Shown here in pieces: positions 1 through 5,835 of a DNA stretch of 9,602 bases (position 1 is the first letter of the stretch; each line of letters starts with the position of its first letter). The position numbers were made by a program, and so were the translations under genes. The notes below the pieces were generated by a model. That model did not search any database. It saw only the letters and a program-made list of their open reading frames with translations, and was not told the origin of the DNA. Source of the DNA: Candidatus Bipolaricaulota bacterium (GTDB lineage Bacteria > Bipolaricaulota > Bipolaricaulia > UBA7950 > UBA9294); assembly GCA_003979035.1 (NCBI GenBank), contig RXOA01000003.1, positions 1 through 9,602 of the forward strand, given 5' to 3'.

Positions 1-158
1 CCGGCGAATCCCAAGTCACCGGTCTCGATGAGCTGAATCTCATCGGCCAGGGCGGCGTGCGATAGCGCTTGACGAAGAGCCGCCTCGACCTCGCGGGCGC
101 CAGCGAGAAGCGCTTCATCATTGATCGCAATCAGGATGTGTCCTCTAGCGAGTCTCAT
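1..158 (-). CDS. NuoF-like subunit, N-terminal fragment (cysteine-free thioredoxin-like domain)
   Basis: Only the first 52 codons are inside the window; the gene runs off the left edge. Start is ATG at 158, preceded by a strong GAGGAGGG ribosome binding site; it overlaps the NuoE-like gene upstream by 14 bases. The fragment aligns without gaps to residues 7-51 of the NuoF-like protein at 2550-712, sharing the pattern of two hydrophobic strands, an intervening helix and an ETG turn. It is therefore the thioredoxin-like [2Fe-2S] domain that begins HydB/HndC-type NuoF proteins. All four positions that carry the cluster cysteines in the neighbour (C10, C15, C47, C51) are A11, A16, D48 and A52 here, so this domain should not bind a cluster. 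The NADH/FMN-binding part, if present, lies beyond the edge. A NuoF identity is inferred from this alignment and from its place directly after a NuoE gene. Confidence 0.6.
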   Translation of the reverse strand, partial: MRLARGHILIAINDEALLAGAREVEAALRQALSHAALADEIQLIETGDLGFA

Positions 159-606
159 CTTCCCTCCTCACGCGAGCGATGATCTCTCGAAGACGCTCGG
201 GAGTTAGATTCCCGTAGAGCTCGTCGCCGATCATCATCGCCGGGGCCACGCCGCAGATACCGAGACAGCTTGTGGTTTCCAGGGTGAACAGCCCATCCTT
301 GGTGGTTTCGCCGACCGCGATCTCAAGATGTTTCGCGAGCAGATCGATCAGCGATTCCGCTCCGACCAACTGACACGGCGGCGATTCGCAGATGCGGATG
401 ATGTGCCGGCCGCGCGGCTTCAGACTGTACATCGAATAGAAGGTGGCCGCGCTGATGATCTCCGACATCGCCAATCCCAAGTACTCCGCGACGGCCTGGA
501 GCGCCTCACGACTCAAGAAGTTACGTGGCTCGGCCTCTTGAAGGTCGTGGAGCATATCGAGCAGGTATTCCGATGACGCGGGGTATTTCTCTAGTACGCT
601 CCTCAC
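145..606 (-). CDS. NuoE/HydC-like [2Fe-2S] thioredoxin-fold subunit (second copy)
   Basis: This is a 24-kDa-subunit (NuoE, HydC, HndA) relative of 153 residues, a soluble protein that carries one [2Fe-2S] cluster and passes electrons to or from a NuoF flavoprotein. An N-terminal helical bundle (about 1-60, ending AATFYSMYSLKP) is followed by the thioredoxin fold with ligands C73-x4-C78 and C114-x3-C118, all intact. I chose the GTG at 606 because a perfect AGGAGG (616-611) sits 4 nt before it, the spacing used elsewhere here, and because the family normally begins close to the 'LEKYP' segment. ATG codons at 684, 666 and 639 are open in frame and would add 26, 20 or 11 residues; they have weaker ribosome binding sites but would shorten the 105-base gap after the NuoF gene. 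It overlaps the next gene by 14 bases, which suggests it pairs with that NuoF-like product. Confidence 0.85.
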   Translation of the reverse strand: MRSVLEKYPASSEYLLDMLHDLQEAEPRNFLSREALQAVAEYLGLAMSEIISAATFYSMYSLKPRGRHIIRICESPPCQLVGAESLIDLLAKHLEIAVGETTKDGLFTLETTSCLGICGVAPAMMIGDELYGNLTPERLREIIARVRREDETR

Positions 607-610
607 ACTG

Positions 611-616
611 CCTCCT
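611..616 (-). promoter_or_regulatory. Ribosome binding site deciding the GTG start of the second NuoE
   Basis: On the minus strand AGGAGG lies 4 nt before the GTG at 606. The same 4-nt spacing occurs before the starts at 158, 3926 and 5023, which favours this start over the in-frame ATG codons at 639, 666 and 684. Confidence 0.6.
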
Positions 617-711
617 TGCTGGTCTCCGACTGTCGCCATCCGAAGCTCCACGCAACAGCGACGCATCCAATGTTCTCCGTGCATCCGAAGGGGCTCTTGC
701 TCCGGCGGGTC

Positions 712-2550
712 CTAGATTGCGCCGTTGCCGGGCACCGCAACCGAGACCTCTGCCCCCGCGGCCACGTGAATGGCGCCAAATGGGCACACATCGGCGCAGC
801 TGCCGCATCGAATGCACACTTCATCATCAACGACGTACGGCCCCCCCCCCGGCGTACCGGAAATGGCCTCCACCGGACAGGCCTTGCGGCACACATCACA
901 TGACCTGCATTGCGACTTGTCGATCCCGTATCGGATGAGCGGCTTGCACACCTTTGCCGGGCAACGGTGGTCCACGATGTGGGCATCATACTCGTCAGCG
1001 AAGTGCTCCAACGTTGACAACACCGGATTGGGTGCCGCTTGGCCCAATCCGCACAGCGACGTTGCCTTGAGCACGGAGGCCAGCTCCCGCAGCTTCCCCA
1101 CGTCATCGGGGCGCCCTTGCCCCTCCGTAATCCGTTCGAGGATTCCCTTCATTTGACGGGTGCCGATCCGGCATGGGATGCACTTCCCGCACGACTCGTC
1201 ACAGCTGAAATCGAGAAAGAACTTGGCGATATTGACCATGCACGTGTCTTCATCCATGACGATGACTCCACCCGAGCCCATGATCGTCCCCAATGCTTTG
1301 AGTGATTCGTAGTCGATCGGTGTGTCGAGGTGTTCGGCCGGAATGCAGCCGCCGGAAGGCCCTCCCGTCTGGACGGCCTTGAACCCCTTTCCTCCGGGGA
1401 TGCCCCCGCCGATGTCAAAGACAAGTTCGCGCAGCGTCGTTCCCATTGGAACTTCGACCAAGCCCGTGTTGCACACATTGCCCGACAACGCAAAGACTTT
1501 CGTCCCGGGACTCTTGTCGGTGCCGACCGAGCGGAACCATTCCGCCCCGTGAAGAATGATGTGACGGATGTTGGCCCAGGTCTCGACGTTGTTGATCAGC
1601 GTCGGCTTGCCGAAAACTCCTACGGTAGACGGATAGGGAGGCCGCGGGAGCGGCGTGCCGCGCTGTCCTTCCAGGGACGCGATCAGTGCGGTTTCCTCAC
1701 CGCAAACGAACGCTCCGGCGCCGATGCGCACCTCAAGGTCAAACGAGAACCCCGTTTCCAGGATACGTTCTCCAAGGAGACCTTCGTGACGGGCTTGTTC
1801 GATCGCCGTCCGGAGCCGTTTGATGGCCAGCGGATACTCCGCGCGCACGTAGATGTAGCCTTTCGCTGCGCCCGTTGCATAGGCGGCGATCGCCATCCCT
1901 TCGATGATGCTGTGCGGATCCCCCTCGAGAAGCGAACGATCCATGAACGCTCCGGGGTCGCCTTCATCACCGTTGCAGACAACGTATTTGGTCGGGCTCT
2001 CTTCCCGGGCGACAAACCCCCACTTCAGCCCGGTTGAGAATCCGGCACCCCCGCGGCCGCGAAGACCGGAGTCGATGATGGTCTGAATGAGTTGCTCCGA
2101 AGTCTTCTCGGTGATTGCCACACCAAGAGCTTCGTAGCCGTTGGCGGCGATATACTCTTCGATATTCTCCGGATCGATCATCCCGCAGTTAGCGAGGACA
2201 ATCTTCGATTGTTTCTCGAAGAATGGAACCAGCTTCCTCTTCTCGGCGATCCGTCGTGCTTCGGGATCCTCCCACAATAGACGCTGTACAGGGCGTCCTT
2301 TGAGGAAGTGCTCCTCCACGATCTCGGCGGCGTCTCCCGGCTGCACCCGGATGTAGAATGCGCCGTCGGGATAGACGAGCAGAACGGGACCGAGTTCGCA
2401 AGGCCCCATGCACCCCGTCTCGACGAGCCTGACTTCGTCACCCAGACCCTGCCGACTGATCTCCTGCGTAAGTGCCTCGCGCACTTTCGCACTGTGCGAG
2501 GAAACACACGCCGCCCCGGAGCACACCAACACATCAAGCCTGCGGGTCAT
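712..2550 (-). CDS. NuoF/HydB-like NAD(P)H-binding flavin iron-sulfur subunit
   Basis: A 612-residue cytoplasmic flavoprotein of the HydB/HndC type, expected to bind NAD(P)H and FMN and to pass electrons through several iron-sulfur clusters in a hydrogenase or bifurcating complex. Domains in order: thioredoxin-like [2Fe-2S] domain (1-85; C10, C15, C47, C51); NuoF core with GRGGAGF at 165-171, the CNGDEGDPGAF segment near 192-202 and CGEETALI at 283-290; SLBB-like region (about 355-405); NuoF [4Fe-4S] site C454, C457, C460 and C500; an HRCPAKVC pair (C530, C535) that may be a further metal site; then two ferredoxin [4Fe-4S] motifs, C548/551/554/558 and C579/582/585/589. All expected cysteines are present and the length is normal for HydB. 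The ATG overlaps the previous stop by one base (TGATG), implying translational coupling. A run of ten G interrupts the C-terminal ferredoxin region (see findings). NAD versus NADP preference cannot be read from the sequence. Confidence 0.95.
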   Translation of the reverse strand: MTRRLDVLVCSGAACVSSHSAKVREALTQEISRQGLGDEVRLVETGCMGPCELGPVLLVYPDGAFYIRVQPGDAAEIVEEHFLKGRPVQRLLWEDPEARRIAEKRKLVPFFEKQSKIVLANCGMIDPENIEEYIAANGYEALGVAITEKTSEQLIQTIIDSGLRGRGGAGFSTGLKWGFVAREESPTKYVVCNGDEGDPGAFMDRSLLEGDPHSIIEGMAIAAYATGAAKGYIYVRAEYPLAIKRLRTAIEQARHEGLLGERILETGFSFDLEVRIGAGAFVCGEETALIASLEGQRGTPLPRPPYPSTVGVFGKPTLINNVETWANIRHIILHGAEWFRSVGTDKSPGTKVFALSGNVCNTGLVEVPMGTTLRELVFDIGGGIPGGKGFKAVQTGGPSGGCIPAEHLDTPIDYESLKALGTIMGSGGVIVMDEDTCMVNIAKFFLDFSCDESCGKCIPCRIGTRQMKGILERITEGQGRPDDVGKLRELASVLKATSLCGLGQAAPNPVLSTLEHFADEYDAHIVDHRCPAKVCKPLIRYGIDKSQCRSCDVCRKACPVEAISGTPGGGPYVVDDEVCIRCGSCADVCPFGAIHVAAGAEVSVAVPGNGAI

Positions 2551-2912
2551 CAGTCCCTCACTTCGATCACGTACTCCGAAACGGGATTACCGTTGACAAC
2601 GTGATCAACGACGACGCGACGCGCCTTGTCCGCTGTCATCTCTCCGTAGACAACGGTTGGTTGACCTCCGATGCGGACCTCGACCACCGGCTCCGAAGAG
2701 GCCAGACCGCGTTCTCCGGTTTGCGTTACAAGGGTGTCCGCAAGATTGCGCTTCCCGATCTCATCCAGAAAGGCGGCCATCACATCACGCGCCCCGGCGG
2801 CGATTCCGCTTGTCCCCATCCCGATCACAACATGCACGCGTGCGTCGCCCTTTCTCAGGTTCAGGTCTTTGGACGCGCGTTCTCGGATCTTGCGCAGGTC
2901 CTCAAGTTTCAT
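2550..2912 (-). CDS. Cysteine-free thioredoxin-like [2Fe-2S] ferredoxin relative (HndB-like)
   Basis: A 120-residue protein of the small thioredoxin-like ferredoxin family that accompanies HndA/HndC-type genes (HndB position). An N-terminal helix rich in K/R/E (1-22) is followed by a strand and the GMGTSGIAAGAR turn (31-42), a helix, and the TQTGERGLASSEP segment (63-75), then a strand and helix ending near 'HVVNGNPV'. As I recall the family, relatives carry cysteine where this protein has S35, E67 and A71; it contains no cysteine anywhere, so it should not hold a [2Fe-2S] cluster. A structural or assembly role in the complex is an inference. Start ATG at 2912 has AGGAGG 5 nt upstream; it overlaps the HATPase gene by 11 bases and its TGA overlaps the ATG of the NuoF gene. 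Confidence 0.8.
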   Translation of the reverse strand: MKLEDLRKIRERASKDLNLRKGDARVHVVIGMGTSGIAAGARDVMAAFLDEIGKRNLADTLVTQTGERGLASSEPVVEVRIGGQPTVVYGEMTADKARRVVVDHVVNGNPVSEYVIEVRD

Positions 2913-3450
2913 GTGTCCCTCCTATTCGATCTGCAAGGAAATCGTGGAGAAATCGAATGACATCCGGATGCTGCATCGGGACGTCGCCGAGCATCTCCCG
3001 AATCTGCTGAGTGTCCAGTTTGAACGAGTGCCCGTCATCGCGATAGTCGATGCAAACCCGGGTGTGTCCGCTGGTGGCGACGATATCGAGAAATGTCGCT
3101 TCGAGGTTGCCGAATGGAGGAAGATCGATGTGGCTTGCTCGAAACGTTGCCGTGATCGTGGTCCCTTCTCCCGAATGGCTACGAAGCGAAAACGTGCCGT
3201 CGCAATGCTCGGCGGTTTCACGAAGAAGGGGGATCCCCAATCCCACGCACTTCGGGCACTTGGTCGAGTAGAATCCCCGCTCCACACGGTGCCGTGTTTG
3301 CTCGTCCATTCCTCTACCATTGTCTCTGACCTGAAGCTTCAGAACATCAACGAACGTGTCTCGATCAAGTGTGATATCAATCCGGGACGACTGCGCCGTC
3401 ATCGCGTTCTGTACCAGGTCCAGGATATGCATGTCCAGTTCTTCGATCAT
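2902..3450 (-). CDS. HATPase (GHKL) ATP-binding protein, kinase-like, in the redox operon
   Basis: A 182-residue soluble protein with a histidine-kinase-type ATPase domain but no phospho-acceptor (DHp) domain, no sensor region and no membrane segment. Visible motifs: N box around N15 (DLVQNA), G1 box DNGRGM at 43-48, G2 box VGLGIPLL at 69-76, and GEGT at 94-97. A further 80 residues follow, starting with 'SHIDLPPFG' and ending near 'DVIRFLHDF'; this extension is typical of the HATPase genes I know beside NuoE/NuoF hydrogenase genes. Between G1 and G2, in the ATP lid, is a C65-P-K-C68 pair. The likely role is phosphotransfer or anti-sigma-like signalling linked to the complex, but no target is visible. 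The ATG lies inside the end of the NuoE gene (ATGA overlap, 4 bases), so its production is probably coupled to NuoE. Confidence 0.85.
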   Translation of the reverse strand: MIEELDMHILDLVQNAMTAQSSRIDITLDRDTFVDVLKLQVRDNGRGMDEQTRHRVERGFYSTKCPKCVGLGIPLLRETAEHCDGTFSLRSHSGEGTTITATFRASHIDLPPFGNLEATFLDIVATSGHTRVCIDYRDDGHSFKLDTQQIREMLGDVPMQHPDVIRFLHDFLADRIGGTHET

Positions 3451-3926
3451 GCTGCGTAGCGCTGCAGGGCTTCGCGTACCTTCTCCCGATCGAGCTTCCC
3501 GTAGACTTCATCGTCGATCATCATCACCGGAGCCAATCCGCAAGCGCCGACGCAACGCACCGCCGTCAGCGTGAAGCGGCCGTCGGCTGTTGTTTCCCCC
3601 ACATGGATGCCCAGTTCATCGACGAGAACATCGACGATGCGCTGAGCGCCCTTGACGTGGCATGCCGTACCGAGGCAGATATTGATCGTGTGTTGTCCCT
3701 GTGGCTCGGTGCGGAAGAAGTTGTAGAACGTAACCACGCCACGCACCGTTGAGGGTGGAATCTCCATTTCCTGGGCGACAAACTGCTGGACTTCCGTCGG
3801 AATATAGCCGAACAGCTCCTGCGCCTGATGAAGGACCTGGATCAAAGGTCCGTCGATGTGTCGATTCGCCTGGATGATCTCAGAGAGCTTGGTATAGCAC
3901 GCGTTGTGCGCAGGTTGCTTGTGCAA
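3447..3926 (-). CDS. NuoE/HydC/HndA-like [2Fe-2S] subunit (first copy)
   Basis: A 159-residue 24-kDa-type subunit of NADH dehydrogenase-like complexes. The N-terminal helical region includes 'ELFGYIP' (37-43) and 'TVRGVVTFYNFF' (60-71); the C-terminal thioredoxin fold holds the [2Fe-2S] ligands C84-x4-C89 and C125-x3-C129, followed by the usual 'APVMMIDDEVYGKL' strand and loop. It is full length for HydC/HndA. The start is TTG at 3926, with AGGAGG 4 nt upstream; no ATG or GTG fits better. It lies 33 bases after the PHP gene and overlaps the HATPase gene by 4 bases. It would shuttle electrons between the NuoF flavin and a partner iron-sulfur protein; the probable partner is the NuoF-like protein encoded at 2550-712. 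Confidence 0.93.
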   Translation of the reverse strand: MHKQPAHNACYTKLSEIIQANRHIDGPLIQVLHQAQELFGYIPTEVQQFVAQEMEIPPSTVRGVVTFYNFFRTEPQGQHTINICLGTACHVKGAQRIVDVLVDELGIHVGETTADGRFTLTAVRCVGACGLAPVMMIDDEVYGKLDREKVREALQRYAA

Positions 3927-3930
3927 TTCT

Positions 3931-3936
3931 CCTCCT
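3931..3936 (-). promoter_or_regulatory. Ribosome binding site for a TTG start
   Basis: AGGAGG on the minus strand, 4 nt before the TTG at 3926. It lies in the 33-base gap after the PHP gene and is the main reason for accepting this rare start codon. Confidence 0.7.
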
Positions 3937-3959
3937 TCTTGGCGGTGTCCTGCGCTGGT

Positions 3960-4676
3960 CTAGCCGAGAATCTTCCGCGCGTGCTTCGTGGCCGCCGCCC
4001 ACTCCAACTCACGCACGGAAACGGAATCCATGACAATCGTGGTTGTATTCCGCCCGATCTCCTCAAGGTCATGGGCGTCCGACGATCGCAGGATACCTGC
4101 GCCTCCAATAGAAGAAGGGACCGTTTTTCCGGTCACTTCCACCAGCGCTGGCCGCAGATTGTCGTGGATAAAGCCGAGCTGCGCAATGATGCCGAATGCT
4201 TCGCGATCGATGTGGGCGGGTACGGCAAGACCGCCGTTCCTGCGGATCAAAGAGAAGACCTGTTCGATGGTGAGCGATAGGGAGTTGAGGAGCAGTTTCG
4301 GCTCGAAGGCGAGGATCGTCTCCTCTTCATCCACGATCACTTGATCCCCGAACGCGAGCGGATCGTTGCGGCGGTCGGGCAGAAATCTATACGCTTCGCT
4401 GGCGGCAGCTCGGCAGGAATCGGCGTGATCGAAGTAGCCGAGGACATGGACTTCTTCCGCCGTCTGAAACTCGATGCCGAAGAGGAAGCCAAGATCTCGC
4501 TTCTTGGCAATGCGGCCGACGACATCGGCCATGGCGCAGCTGTTGTGGTCGGTGATCGCGATGAGATCCAACCCCCTGGCGAGCGCCGTGTCGACGATTG
4601 CCTTTGGGCTCATTCGCAGGCTGGCGCACGGGGAGAGACACGTATGGATGTGGAGATCGGCGACGAAGCGCCTCAC
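3960..4676 (-). CDS. PHP-domain metal-dependent phosphoesterase
   Basis: A 238-residue stand-alone PHP (polymerase and histidinol phosphatase) protein, a trinuclear-metal phosphoesterase fold. The metal-binding motifs are complete: H9-x-H11 (DLHIHT), TDH at 42-44, E69 (GIEF), H77 (EVHVLGYF), H155 (PAHID) and D200-x-H202 (SSDAHD). The open frame extends upstream to 4880, but that part is a shadow of the DRTGG gene. The start chosen is GTG at 4676, whose GTGA overlaps the stop of the preceding gene and has GGAG 8 nt upstream. It sits between a DRTGG-type gene and a NuoE gene. The substrate is unknown; in this setting it could remove a phosphate placed by the neighbouring HATPase kinases or break down a phosphorylated signal, but that is inference. 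Relatives act on sugar phosphates, nucleotides and phosphoproteins. Confidence 0.88.
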   Translation of the reverse strand: MRRFVADLHIHTCLSPCASLRMSPKAIVDTALARGLDLIAITDHNSCAMADVVGRIAKKRDLGFLFGIEFQTAEEVHVLGYFDHADSCRAAASEAYRFLPDRRNDPLAFGDQVIVDEEETILAFEPKLLLNSLSLTIEQVFSLIRRNGGLAVPAHIDREAFGIIAQLGFIHDNLRPALVEVTGKTVPSSIGGAGILRSSDAHDLEEIGRNTTTIVMDSVSVRELEWAAATKHARKILG

Positions 4677-5023
4677 CGGGCGTCTCCGCGAAGGATGGCG
4701 TAGAGGCGGCCACAGACATCGAACGCCGGGGCGGTGCTTCCCAGAAGGACGATTCCGTGCTCGACCGCCAGTGCGATCACGTCGTCGGTGGGGCGGACAT
4801 CGCGTGCGAGGATTACGGCAGCGAGGTCGGTCACTCTGGCGACGGCGACGACATTCTGGTGTCGCTGCACCGTGACCCACACATCGCCCGGTTTGGCGGT
4901 GGCGAGGACATCGGAGAGGAGATCGCCTACCAGGGCGGTGTTTACCTCGCGATCAAGGTCGAGGATGGGTGTCAGATGTTCGAGTTCCAGGACGTCGCAG
5001 AGATCGCTAAGTCGAATTGTCAT
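4673..5023 (-). CDS. DRTGG-type domain protein (second copy)
   Basis: A 116-residue protein that consists almost wholly of a DRTGG-type domain. The core runs from 'LVGDLLSDVLA' (31-41) through 'VWVTVQRHQNVVAVA' (48-62) to 'ILARDVRPTDDVIALA' (71-86) and 'GIVLLGSTAPAFDVCGRLY' (90-108). The literal DRTGG tetrad-plus-one is not present, as is common. The start ATG at 5023 has AGGAGG 4 nt upstream. It overlaps the HATPase gene by 17 bases and the PHP gene by 4. It is a distant paralogue of the protein encoded at 5815-5432: both share 'DLLSDVLA' and a C-G-x-L-Y motif near the C-terminus. DRTGG domains occur in phosphotransacetylase N-terminal regions and with CBS domains and are thought to be regulatory, perhaps ligand binding; the ligand is not known to me. 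Confidence 0.8.
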   Translation of the reverse strand: MTIRLSDLCDVLELEHLTPILDLDREVNTALVGDLLSDVLATAKPGDVWVTVQRHQNVVAVARVTDLAAVILARDVRPTDDVIALAVEHGIVLLGSTAPAFDVCGRLYAILRGDAR

Positions 5024-5444
5024 CTTTCCTCCTGTCGATCCAGCAAACAATCCGCGTTCCTTCCCCAAGATGCGAAGAGATTTCGAATCGATCGGAATTC
5101 CGCTCCATGTTGATGAGTCCCATTCCCGCACCGAACCCAAGATTCGCCGCCCAATAGGGCGCGGTGGAGTACCCCGGGGTCATCGCGAGATCAAGGTCTT
5201 CGATTCCCGGACCGTCATCATTCAGCTCGATCTCGATGTACGCGTCATCCACCGCCACATGCAACGTCCCGCCGCGTGTCGCGTAGAGAATGAGGTTCAT
5301 CTCACCCTCGAACGCGATCACGCCGGCTCGGCGGGCGAGCTGTTCACTGACTCCTTCCTTCCGGAGTTCGACTTTGAGCCAGGCGGATGCTGTTCCTCCG
5401 TGCTCGATATCGCCCGCCCGGACGCTGTACGTTATTTCGAGCAT
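5007..5444 (-). CDS. RsbT/RsbW-like HATPase (anti-sigma-factor-type serine kinase family)
   Basis: A 145-residue single-domain GHKL ATPase most like RsbT/RsbW-type switch kinases. Visible motifs: N box with E46 and N50 (EGEMNLILYA), G1 box DDGPGI at 76-81 followed by 'AMTPGYSTAP' (87-96), G2 box LGFGAGMGL at 102-110, and GEGT at 127-130. It has no sensor domain and no histidine acceptor. The ATG at 5444 overlaps the end of the upstream DRTGG gene by 13 bases; no good ribosome binding site is visible, so translation is probably coupled. The open frame continues to 5540 but that part is a shadow. In Bacillus such proteins phosphorylate STAS-domain antagonists; no STAS or sigma-factor gene is in this window, so the partner may be one of the DRTGG proteins or be encoded elsewhere. 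Confidence 0.85.
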   Translation of the reverse strand: MLEITYSVRAGDIEHGGTASAWLKVELRKEGVSEQLARRAGVIAFEGEMNLILYATRGGTLHVAVDDAYIEIELNDDGPGIEDLDLAMTPGYSTAPYWAANLGFGAGMGLINMERNSDRFEISSHLGEGTRIVCWIDRRKDDNST

Positions 5445-5815
5445 CCGGATCCGGGGCCGCTCACGGGGCGATTCTTGCACGGGCGCACGCCGTTGGCGTA
5501 CAGCAGACCGCACGACTCGAACATCGTCTTCTTGGTGCACATGACAGGAATCCCGACGCGTTGGGCATAGGTCACCACGGACTTCGGAGGGCGCTTCCCG
5601 CGCACGAAGATGATGGCGATCACGTTGAGAATGTCGGCGACACGGATCACTTGAGGGCTGATCGTTCCGGTGATGAGCGTGGTCCGCTCATCGGTCAGCG
5701 CAAGGACATCCGATAACAGATCCGCGGCGTACGCGCGATCGATGATCATCTCGGAGACATCTACACCTTCGAGGATCTCGCCATCCAGGAGTTCCATGAC
5801 ATCGGCGAACTTCAT
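5432..5815 (-). CDS. DRTGG-type domain protein (first copy)
   Basis: A 127-residue protein with a DRTGG-type core: 'AYAADLLSDVLAL' (28-40), 'TLITGTISPQVIRVADI' (46-62), 'IAIIFVRGKRPPKSVV' (66-81), and 'GIPVMCTKKTMFESCGLLY' (88-106). A short C-terminal tail from about 109 is rich in C, G, P and S and includes C113 and C125. The ATG at 5815 has GGGGAG about 7 nt upstream; a TTG at 5830 is an in-frame alternative but lacks a clear binding site. It lies 20 bases after the phosphoglycerate mutase gene and overlaps the HATPase gene by 13. It is related to the second DRTGG protein at 5023-4673, and the two flank the HATPase. The role is presumably regulatory; nothing in the sequence identifies a ligand. 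Confidence 0.8.
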   Translation of the reverse strand: MKFADVMELLDGEILEGVDVSEMIIDRAYAADLLSDVLALTDERTTLITGTISPQVIRVADILNVIAIIFVRGKRPPKSVVTYAQRVGIPVMCTKKTMFESCGLLYANGVRPCKNRPVSGPGSGCSK

Positions 5816-5835
5816 TGCAGTTCTCCCCAAGAAGC

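Noticed and set aside
2671..3459. Plus-strand open frame of 262 codons opposite the HATPase and HndB-like genes
   Set aside because: It is the antisense shadow of two coupled minus-strand genes with clear motifs.
1..3926. A respiratory complex I (nuo) operon
   Set aside because: No membrane subunit, NuoG or quinone-binding gene is present; the NuoF has the N-terminal [2Fe-2S] and C-terminal ferredoxin domains typical of soluble HydB-type subunits.
4677..4880. N-terminal extension of the PHP gene to 4880
   Set aside because: The added residues are arginine- and proline-rich, lie wholly within the DRTGG gene in another frame, and the conserved PHP domain begins right after the GTG at 4676.
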